The translations under genes and the position numbers were made by a program. The notes below the pieces were generated by a model. The model was given only the letters and a program-made list of their open reading frames with translations, made no database searches and was not told the DNA's origin. A stretch of 47,613 nucleotides of DNA, taken from the NCBI RefSeq assembly GCF_025821625.1, contig NZ_JACKSH010000248.1, positions 1 to 47,613 of the forward strand, written 5' to 3'. This document shows, piece after piece, positions 42,012-47,613 of this stretch. This stretch comes from Mycolicibacterium pyrenivorans (GTDB lineage Bacteria; Actinomycetota; Actinomycetes; Mycobacteriales; Mycobacteriaceae). Position 1 is the stretch's first letter, and every line of letters starts with the position of its first letter.

Positions 42012-42912
42012 TCTCCTCGATCACCCACTGCGCGTAGTCGAGGTACTCGTCGACGCCGCTGACCGGCGGGATCGGCACCGCACTGACGGTCACGCCCTGT
42101 GCGCCGAGCCAATTCAGGCGGTCGACGATCTCTGTCGCGCTCATCCCGGGACGACCGTGCGGGTCCTCTCGGACCGTGTGGCCCTCGCCCACTCGGGTCG
42201 TGCCGAGTCCGTGCACGACGTCGAAGGGCCGGCCGTCGTAGTGGGACTGGGATTTGATGAAGTCCACACGCTCGGCGATCTTCTCCGGCGGGGTGAGGAA
42301 TGACCACCATCCCGAGGCGAACTTTGCGGCCCGCCGTAGCGCCGCATCGGCGTCCCCTCCTATCCAGATCGGCAGATGCGGTTTCTGGACCGGCTTGGGC
42401 TCGAAGGCGACCTCCTCGAAGGAAACGTACTTCCCGTCGAACCGGGGAGTGTCGCTGGTCCACAACTCCTTGATCACCGCGAGGTACTCGTCAGCCATGC
42501 GCCCGCGTTCGCGGAACGGGACGCCGAGCGCCTCGAATTCACCCTCAAGCCAACCCACTCCGAAGGTCACCATCATCCTGCCGCTGCTCATCCAGTCGGC
42601 GGTCGCCAGCGCCTTTGCCAGAACGATCGGATGTTGCAGCGGCAACACGGTGATACAGGAGTTGAGCCGGATCCGTTCGGTCGCGCCCGCGAGGTACGCC
42701 TGAGCCACGGTGGACTGCAGATAGTGCGGACCCGACAACTCCACGTGCTGCTTCGGGATCACGAAATGCTCCGGCACGGCGATCATGTCGTAGCCCCACG
42801 CATCTGCGCACTTCGCCATCCGGGTCTGGTCGGCGCCGGTCACCGATTGCTCCCACGGTTGCGACATCGCCTTGAGCCGCAGCATGTGGGGAAGGTTGAA
42901 CACAAGTTGCAT
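41992..42912 (-). CDS. LLM-class F420-dependent oxidoreductase
   Basis: A 306-residue protein of the luciferase-like monooxygenase superfamily, TIM-barrel type. Typical blocks are the start MQLVFNLPHMLRLKA, a MIAVPEHFVIPK strand, ATERIRLNSCITVLPLQHP and VTFGVGWLEGEFEALGVPFRERG. In mycobacteria most such proteins use F420 instead of FMN. The substrate is unknown. ATG at 42912 is chosen over an upstream in-frame start that lies inside the next gene. It follows the mycofactocin-type SDR gene after 29 bases and is probably the second gene of that unit. Confidence 0.92.
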   Translation of the reverse strand: MQLVFNLPHMLRLKAMSQPWEQSVTGADQTRMAKCADAWGYDMIAVPEHFVIPKQHVELSGPHYLQSTVAQAYLAGATERIRLNSCITVLPLQHPIVLAKALATADWMSSGRMMVTFGVGWLEGEFEALGVPFRERGRMADEYLAVIKELWTSDTPRFDGKYVSFEEVAFEPKPVQKPHLPIWIGGDADAALRRAAKFASGWWSFLTPPEKIAERVDFIKSQSHYDGRPFDVVHGLGTTRVGEGHTVREDPHGRPGMSATEIVDRLNWLGAQGVTVSAVPIPPVSGVDEYLDYAQWVIEEIKPQVA

Positions 42913-42941
42913 GGTGACTTTCGAAAGGGCTGCGGAGGCCG

Positions 42942-43781
42942 CTATTTCAGCATGCTGCCCGCGTCGACGGTGAGGGGCAGACCGGTGATGTACCGTGCTT
43001 CGTCTGACGCCAGGAACAGCACGGCATTGCTGATGTCGACCGGCTCCACCCATCCGACCGGGAGGACGTGCATGAACTGCGCCGCGACGGCGAGGTCGTC
43101 CGGACCGGGATTCTCGAGGTCCGGTCGGAACAGCTTCATCGTTCCCTCGTTCATGAACAGCGGCGTGTTCACGTTGGTCGGGCAGACGGCGTTCACGCGG
43201 ATCGAATGCTGTCCCAGTTCGACGGCGAAGGTACGCATCAATCCGATCACCCCGTGCTTGGCGGCGATGTAGTGACCGGTGTGCGGGTAGGGCTTGAGAC
43301 CACCCACCGAGCTGGTGAGGATGACGGAGCCGCCGCGTCCACCCGACAACAGATGCGGGACAGCGGCTTTGACAGTCTTCCAGACGCCCGACAGGTTGAC
43401 GTCGATCATGTCACCCCAGTCGGCTTCACTGGTCTTGTCGAGGGTCTGCCCACCGTTGCCGATGCCGGCGTTGGCGACGACGATGTCCAGACGGCCCAAC
43501 TGCTCCACACCGGAGTCCACGATGGCCTTCACCGCGGCGTAGTCGCGCACGTCGACCTCCGCGGTGACGATCCGGCGATTCAGCCCCTTGACCAGATCCG
43601 CGGTCTCGGCCAGGTCGTCGGGTGTCGCGGGCGGGATGTCGGTGTGGCTGCTGACCGGCCCGCAGATGTCGACGGCGATGATGTCGGCACCCTCCTCTGC
43701 GAGGCGCACCGCGTGACTGCGGCCCTGTCCCCGAGCCGCGCCGCTGATGAACGCAACCTTGCCCTCGACCCGACCACCCAT
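42942..43781 (-). CDS. Mycofactocin-type SDR
   Basis: A 279-residue SDR with TGxxxGxG variant SGAARGQGRSHAVRLAEEG at about 14-32, catalytic LTSSVGG and YIAAK. After strand two (IIAVDICGP) it carries a loop insertion of about 25 residues (VSSHTDIPPATPDDLAETAD) that is the hallmark of mycofactocin-coupled SDRs, which hold a non-exchangeable NAD and pass electrons to mycofactocin. It likely oxidises a secondary alcohol made by the adjacent P450. A TetR operator candidate lies 34-49 bases upstream of its ATG. Confidence 0.94.
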   Translation of the reverse strand: MGGRVEGKVAFISGAARGQGRSHAVRLAEEGADIIAVDICGPVSSHTDIPPATPDDLAETADLVKGLNRRIVTAEVDVRDYAAVKAIVDSGVEQLGRLDIVVANAGIGNGGQTLDKTSEADWGDMIDVNLSGVWKTVKAAVPHLLSGGRGGSVILTSSVGGLKPYPHTGHYIAAKHGVIGLMRTFAVELGQHSIRVNAVCPTNVNTPLFMNEGTMKLFRPDLENPGPDDLAVAAQFMHVLPVGWVEPVDISNAVLFLASDEARYITGLPLTVDAGSMLK

Positions 43782-43814
43782 GTGCCCACCTCGATTTCGA
43801 TCCGCTGACCAATC

Positions 43815-43830
43815 TTTGTCGACCGATCAG
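43815..43830. promoter_or_regulatory. Operator candidate before the SDR-LLM unit
   Basis: Read on the minus strand this is CTGATCGGTCGACAAA. It matches the 16-base palindrome in front of the P450 gene (44515-44530) at 13 of 16 positions, with a GTCGAC centre. It sits between the TetR gene and the SDR gene it probably controls. Confidence 0.5.
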
Positions 43831-43856
43831 GATCGTGACATCGATGGCCGCCGGTG

Positions 43857-44441
43857 TCAACCACCTGTTGTGGTGACCAGCAGCGCCAACATGCGGTCGA
43901 CGTAGGCACGCATCTCGTCGTGCCCCAGGGTGACCCCGACTGCGCTCTCGTTGCACAGACTCCGCGCGATCTGGGCGATCAGCATCGAGACCACCACCGG
44001 GGGATGGACGTCGAGGTCGACACCGTTCGCGCGGAGGGCGACCGTGACCGCCGCGGTCTCGATATCGCGGACCCGTTCCGCGTAGGCCCTCAGTTCCGCG
44101 CGAATCGCCTTGCGGTGATTGGCCAGCGCCATGAACTCGGTGTTCAAACCGGTCATTCGCAAGTCGGAGTTGATCATCCACAATGTCCGCAGCGGATCCT
44201 CGTCGGTGAGCGCGGTCCGCATGCGCTCCAGTGAGGTCTCCGCACCTGTTCGCAGCACCTCCACGTAGAGGTCGTCCATCGTCGGAAAGTAGTAGTAGAC
44301 CAGCGCCTGCTTGACTCCGGCCGCTGCGGCCACCCGCCGGGAGGTCGCAGCGGCATAACCCTCGTCCGCCATGATCTTTGCCGTCGCCTCGATCAGCCGC
44401 TGGCGCGCGCCGGCGTCACGGGCCTTGGGCGGGGACGCCAT
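43857..44441 (-). CDS. TetR family transcriptional regulator
   Basis: A 194-residue TetR regulator. The helix-turn-helix is TSRRVAAAAGVKQALVYYYFPTMDDLY at about 33-59. A ligand domain with SMLIAQIARSLCNES follows. It lies between the SDR-LLM unit (same strand, 75 bases downstream) and a divergent P450 gene. Both flanking promoters contain a CTGATCGRTCGAC palindrome, so this protein probably controls the SDR, the LLM enzyme and the P450. Upstream of its own start is a separate hairpin at 44455-44477. Confidence 0.93.
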   Translation of the reverse strand: MASPPKARDAGARQRLIEATAKIMADEGYAAATSRRVAAAAGVKQALVYYYFPTMDDLYVEVLRTGAETSLERMRTALTDEDPLRTLWMINSDLRMTGLNTEFMALANHRKAIRAELRAYAERVRDIETAAVTVALRANGVDLDVHPPVVVSMLIAQIARSLCNESAVGVTLGHDEMRAYVDRMLALLVTTTGG

Positions 44442-44454
44442 TCAGTGGCCCTCC

Positions 44455-44477
44455 GCACGGTCGTTGCTTGACCGTGC
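44455..44477. promoter_or_regulatory. Perfect 8-7-8 dyad upstream of the TetR gene
   Basis: GCACGGTC-gttgctt-GACCGTGC begins 14 bases before the TetR start on the minus strand. It could be an RNA hairpin hiding the ribosome site or an operator for another protein. It is unrelated in sequence to the CTGATCG palindromes. Confidence 0.4.
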
Positions 44478-44514
44478 CTCGAAAACCGTGGTAGGCATGG
44501 CGCATTCTAGCATT

Positions 44515-44530
44515 CTGATCGATCGACCAG
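44515..44530. promoter_or_regulatory. Palindromic TetR operator at the P450 promoter
   Basis: CTGATCGA-TCGACCAG pairs at 7 of 8 positions. TAGCAT at 44508-44513 is a plausible -10 box for the P450 gene, so the palindrome would cover the transcription start near 44520. Its partner copy is at 43815-43830. Confidence 0.6.
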
Positions 44531-44552
44531 TTCACTGAAAGGATGGCCGTCC

Positions 44553-45857
44553 ATGACCGATCTCGCATCAGTGGACTACTTCTCCGACCAAGCCATCAGC
44601 CAGGACCCCTATGAGTACTGGGACCACCTGCGCGAACAGGGCCCGGTGACCCGGGAGCCGCATTACGGTGTCGTCGCAGTGACCGGCTACCAGGAAGTGC
44701 TGGCGGCGTTCAAGGACCATGATTCGTTCTCGGCCGTGAACGCCATCGGCGGGCCTTTCCCGCCGTTGCCGTTCGTGCCCGACGGCGACGACATCACTGA
44801 GCAGATCGAGGCGCACCGCCATCTGTTCCCGATCTACGAGCACATGGTCGTCATGGATCCCCCCGCGCACGAGCGGGCACGGTCACTGCTGAACAAGCTG
44901 CTGACGCCCCGCCGCCTCCGGGAGAACGAGGCCTACATGTGGCAGCTGGTCGACGCCCAGATCGATCAGTTCATCGCCAACGGCAGGTGCGAGTTCCTCT
45001 CTGAATACGCCAAACCCTTTGCCACATCGGCGATCATCGACCTGCTCGGCGTTCCGGAGGAGGATCGGCCCGAGTTCCTGGCCGCTTTGGGCGCCGAGCG
45101 TCCGGGGGGCACCCGAGTGGGCGCCCTCGACGGCGAGCCGGTCGGTCTCGACCCCCTGCAGTATCTCGACGACAAGTTCACCGGGTACCTGGCCGAGCGG
45201 CGCCGGGCACCGCGTGGCGATGTGCTGTCCGGCATGGCCACCGCGGCATACCCCGACGGCTCGACCCCGGAGCTCATCGAGGTGGCAAAGCCGGCGACTT
45301 TTCTGTTCGCGGCGGGCCAGGAAACCGTCACCAAGCTGCTCAGCGCGGCCGTCCAGACCCTGGGCGACCGCCCTGACTACCAACAGCTTCTCCGCGAAAG
45401 TCCAGAACGCATAACGACATTCATCGAGGAGTCACTGCGGATGCACTCTCCGACCAAGGTCGACTTCCGGCTTGTCCGCAAGACCACCACGCTCGGCGGT
45501 GTACACCTGCCGGCCGGGACGATCGTGATGCTGTGCCTGGGCGCCGCGAACCGGGACCCGCGCAAGTTCGACAACCCGCACGAGTTCCAGCCGGAGCGCA
45601 AGAACGTCCGCGAGCACATCGCCTTCGGCCGCGGTATCCACACCTGTGCCGGCGCCCCTCTGGCAAGGGTCGAGGGACAGATCACCGTTCGGCGGCTGCT
45701 GGACCGGATGAGTGACATCAGAATCGACGAGTCGGTCCACGGCCCCGCCGACCGCCGGCATTACGCCTATGAACCCACGTTCCTGCTGCGCGGCCTCACC
45801 GAGTTGCACATCGAGTTCACGGAAGCCGGTGGTCGCGGTACTGCTCACGCAGTTTGA
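44553..45857 (+). CDS. Cytochrome P450
   Basis: A 434-residue P450 whose subfamily I cannot name. The I-helix is LFAAGQETVTKLL (Glu-Thr kept), the ExxR is EESLRMHSP, and the haem loop is FGRGIHTCAGAPLARVE with Cys365. PPAHERARSLLNKLLTPRR and VHLPAGTIVMLCLGAANRDP are normal. ATG at 44553 has AAAGGAT upstream. No ferredoxin is adjacent. It is divergent from the TetR gene and shares its operator motif with the SDR-LLM unit, so it probably supplies the hydroxylated substrate for them. The last 41 bases overlap the convergent acyl-CoA synthetase gene. Confidence 0.95.
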   Translation: MTDLASVDYFSDQAISQDPYEYWDHLREQGPVTREPHYGVVAVTGYQEVLAAFKDHDSFSAVNAIGGPFPPLPFVPDGDDITEQIEAHRHLFPIYEHMVVMDPPAHERARSLLNKLLTPRRLRENEAYMWQLVDAQIDQFIANGRCEFLSEYAKPFATSAIIDLLGVPEEDRPEFLAALGAERPGGTRVGALDGEPVGLDPLQYLDDKFTGYLAERRRAPRGDVLSGMATAAYPDGSTPELIEVAKPATFLFAAGQETVTKLLSAAVQTLGDRPDYQQLLRESPERITTFIEESLRMHSPTKVDFRLVRKTTTLGGVHLPAGTIVMLCLGAANRDPRKFDNPHEFQPERKNVREHIAFGRGIHTCAGAPLARVEGQITVRRLLDRMSDIRIDESVHGPADRRHYAYEPTFLLRGLTELHIEFTEAGGRGTAHAV

Positions 45858-47457
45858 GCTTGACCACCTTGCCGGTGGCGGTATGCGGCAGTTCGTCGAC
45901 GAACACCACGTCGTCGGGGAGCCACCACTTGGCGACATGGCCCGACAGATACTCCAGCACTTCCTCCCGGGTCGCGCTGCACCCCTTGCGCAGGACGGCG
46001 ATCAACACCGGCCGTTCCTGCCATTTCGGATGTGGCACCCCGATGACGGCGGCCTCGGCGACCGCAGGGTGACCCATCGCGGCGTTCTCCAGGTCGATCG
46101 AACTCACCCATTCCCCACCGGACTTGATGACATCCTTGGCGCGGTCGACGAGCTGCAGGTAGCCATCGGGGTCGATGGTCGCGACGTCGCCGGTGGGAAA
46201 GAAACCCTCGGCGTCGAGCTTCTCGCCACCCTCCCCCTTGAAGTAGCCGCTGGCGATCCACGGCCCCCGCACCCAGACCTCGCCGAATGCCTTTCCGTCC
46301 CAGGGAAGTCGGTTGCCGTCGTCGTCGACGATCTTGAGGTCCACGCCCCAGATACCACGGCCCTGTTTCAGCCTGATCTGGGTGCGCTCCTCGTCGGAGA
46401 GTCCCTCGTGCTTGGGAAGCAGCCGACCGATCACACACAGCGGGCTCGTCTCGGTCATCCCCCAGCCCTGCATCGACTCGGCCCCGAAATCCCTGGCGAA
46501 CCTCTCGATCATCGACTGGGGCAATGCCGCCCCGCCGGTGCCCGCCACGCATAGGCCGAGTTCGTGCGGGTCGATCTCTGGATGCTCGTCGAGGTAGGAG
46601 AAGAGCATCATCCACACCGTCGGCACACCCTGGCTCTGGTTGACGCCTTCGGACTTCATGAGGTTGTAGACGGATTCGCCGTCGAGGTGCGGTCCCGGCA
46701 TCACGAGCGTGGCGCCGACCATCGCCGCAGTATACGGCGTGCCCCACGCATTGGCGTGGAACATCGGCACCACCAACAGGATTCGGGATCCGCTGTGGAT
46801 GTCGATGGCGTCGCGGGCCGCGATCATCAGGGTGTGCAGCATCGTCGACCGGTGCGAGTAGAGAACACCCTTGGGGTTTCCGGTGGTGCCCGAGGTGTAG
46901 CACAGCGACGACGCGCTGCGCTCGTCGAACTCGGGCCACTCAAAGTGGGTGGACTGCCCGCCGATGAATTCCTCCCAGGACCGCAGACGGCCCTCGGGTA
47001 TTCCCGGGATGTCGGGCATGTGCTCGCGGTCGGCCATCACGACGTAGGTCTCGACGGAGCTCAGTTCGGGAGCCAGCTGACCCACCAGTTGCGCAAAGGT
47101 GGTGTCGAAGAACAGCACCCGGTCCTCGGCGTGGTTGATGATGTAGACGATCTGCTCGGCGAACAGCCGTGGGTTGACGGTGTGCATGACGGCACCCGCG
47201 CCCGAGACGCCGAAGTACAGCGCGAGGTGACGATCGCTGTTCCAGGCCAGCGTCGCGATCCGGTCCCCGGGTTCGATGCCGAGTTCGGCGAGCGCGTTGG
47301 CGACCTGCTTCGACTGGTCCCTCACCAGCGACCAGGTGGTGCGCCGAACGTGCCCTTCGGGAAGCCGCGACACGATCTCGGTGTCGGCGTGGAACGTCGC
47401 CGCGTGGTCGATCAGCGACGAGATCAGCAGTGGCCGGTCCTGCATCAAACCCAGCAT
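45817..47457 (-). CDS. Fatty-acid-CoA ligase (FadD-like acyl-CoA synthetase)
   Basis: A 546-residue adenylate-forming enzyme that activates a carboxylic acid to its CoA thioester through an acyl-AMP. Motifs: AMP-binding LCYTSGTTGNPKGV at about 180, GWGMTET at about 330, TGDVATIDPDG near 420, and the catalytic Lys in HTATGKVVKLKLR near the C-terminus. Similarity is to the medium-chain and methylthiopropionate-CoA ligase branch, so a medium-chain or branched acid is likely. The start is ATG at 47457. An SOS-like palindrome lies 51-66 bases upstream. The C-terminal 41 bases overlap the convergent P450. Confidence 0.95.
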   Translation of the reverse strand: MLGLMQDRPLLISSLIDHAATFHADTEIVSRLPEGHVRRTTWSLVRDQSKQVANALAELGIEPGDRIATLAWNSDRHLALYFGVSGAGAVMHTVNPRLFAEQIVYIINHAEDRVLFFDTTFAQLVGQLAPELSSVETYVVMADREHMPDIPGIPEGRLRSWEEFIGGQSTHFEWPEFDERSASSLCYTSGTTGNPKGVLYSHRSTMLHTLMIAARDAIDIHSGSRILLVVPMFHANAWGTPYTAAMVGATLVMPGPHLDGESVYNLMKSEGVNQSQGVPTVWMMLFSYLDEHPEIDPHELGLCVAGTGGAALPQSMIERFARDFGAESMQGWGMTETSPLCVIGRLLPKHEGLSDEERTQIRLKQGRGIWGVDLKIVDDDGNRLPWDGKAFGEVWVRGPWIASGYFKGEGGEKLDAEGFFPTGDVATIDPDGYLQLVDRAKDVIKSGGEWVSSIDLENAAMGHPAVAEAAVIGVPHPKWQERPVLIAVLRKGCSATREEVLEYLSGHVAKWWLPDDVVFVDELPHTATGKVVKLKLREQYRDHRLP

Positions 47458-47507
47458 TCGGCCAGGCTATCCAGGGGGTGTCGGCGTGTTGGCGGGCTTG
47501 GGCATAA

Positions 47508-47523
47508 TCGAACACGTGTGCGA
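47508..47523. promoter_or_regulatory. SOS-box-like palindrome
   Basis: TCGAAC-acgt-GTGCGA differs from the mycobacterial LexA box TCGAAC-N4-GTTCGA at a single base. It lies between the acyl-CoA synthetase start and the end of a partial minus-strand frame. A LexA target here would be unexpected and could be chance. Confidence 0.3.
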
Positions 47524-47527
47524 CTCC

Positions 47528-47613
47528 TCACCTTGTTGTGGGGAGTTTCGGGCTGATTCCGCCGAGCATGAGGTAGATCATCGAGGTCAGTGATTTGGCG
47601 GTGTGATGGCCGT
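47528..47613 (-). CDS. Possible C-terminal fragment of a gene entering from the right
   Basis: A minus-strand frame is open from the window edge to a TGA at 47528-47530. The 27 visible residues, including SLTSMIYLMLGGISPKLP, contain a short hydrophobic run and end TTR. This is too little to identify a family; a mobile-element protein or membrane protein are both possible. The remaining 70 bases to the acyl-CoA synthetase start hold only the SOS-like palindrome. Confidence 0.3.
   Translation of the reverse strand, partial: GHHTAKSLTSMIYLMLGGISPKLPTTR

Noticed and set aside
1..47613. Search for CRISPR arrays, tRNA genes, rRNA and complete insertion sequences
   Set aside because: No regularly spaced direct repeats, no cloverleaf with conserved tRNA boxes and no transposase motifs were seen.

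Overview
The window is chromosomal DNA from a mycobacterium, most likely a fast-growing environmental species of the Mycolicibacterium type. GC content is very high throughout. Many genes start with GTG and overlap the preceding gene by four bases (ATGA or GTGA). Gene order, as I remember it, follows the Mycobacterium tuberculosis stretch from Rv0760c to Rv0803 with insertions and losses. It carries six purine genes (purL, purQ, purS, purC, purB, purD), an encapsulin with its peroxidase, five cytochromes P450 including cyp51, and six TetR-type regulators. I see no tRNA, rRNA, CRISPR array or complete insertion sequence.

Layout. 1-5952 (minus): pepC, a VOC protein, purL, a membrane alpha/beta hydrolase and the start of a further membrane protein, all tightly coupled. 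6005-7827 (plus): DyP peroxidase and encapsulin; the peroxidase ends in an encapsulin cargo peptide. 7949-9570 (minus): secreted protein, purS, purQ. 9604-16400: metallo-hydrolase, flavoprotein dehydrogenase, deacetylase-like protein, glutathione peroxidase, a TetR/DoxX divergent pair with duplicated operators, and an intact oligopeptidase B. 16397-21273: purC, a small membrane protein, a DUF1707 protein, cyp126 and purB. 21338-23059: relZ, a DUF429/RNase HII-like domain fused to a (p)ppGpp synthetase domain. 23056-27456: amino-acid permease, TetR, esterase, purD.

27573-47457 is rich in redox and lipid or steroid enzymes. It holds a CYP125-like P450 with a TetR gene; a minus-strand operon aldA, SDR, HIBADH-like dehydrogenase, CMD-family protein and an unrecognised protein; and a plus-strand operon tetR, cyp123, SDR, cyp51, ferredoxin, NTF2-like protein. 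These are followed by adhB, a ketosteroid-isomerase-fold protein and an SDR with a non-canonical start, and then by a TetR-centred cassette (LLM-family oxidoreductase, mycofactocin-type SDR, TetR, P450) and an acyl-CoA synthetase.

How it fits together. Purine genes sit as housekeeping anchors among redox genes, often in the same overlapping transcription units. The right half looks like a sterol or lipid oxidation neighbourhood: P450s hydroxylate, ferredoxin feeds electrons, and alcohol, aldehyde and SDR dehydrogenases oxidise further (several of mycofactocin-linked type). An acyl-CoA ligase can activate the resulting acids. The main new observations are regulatory: three TetR genes each have matched palindromes at their own or neighbouring promoters, and one P450 operon has a likely leaderless promoter with the operator over its start codon.
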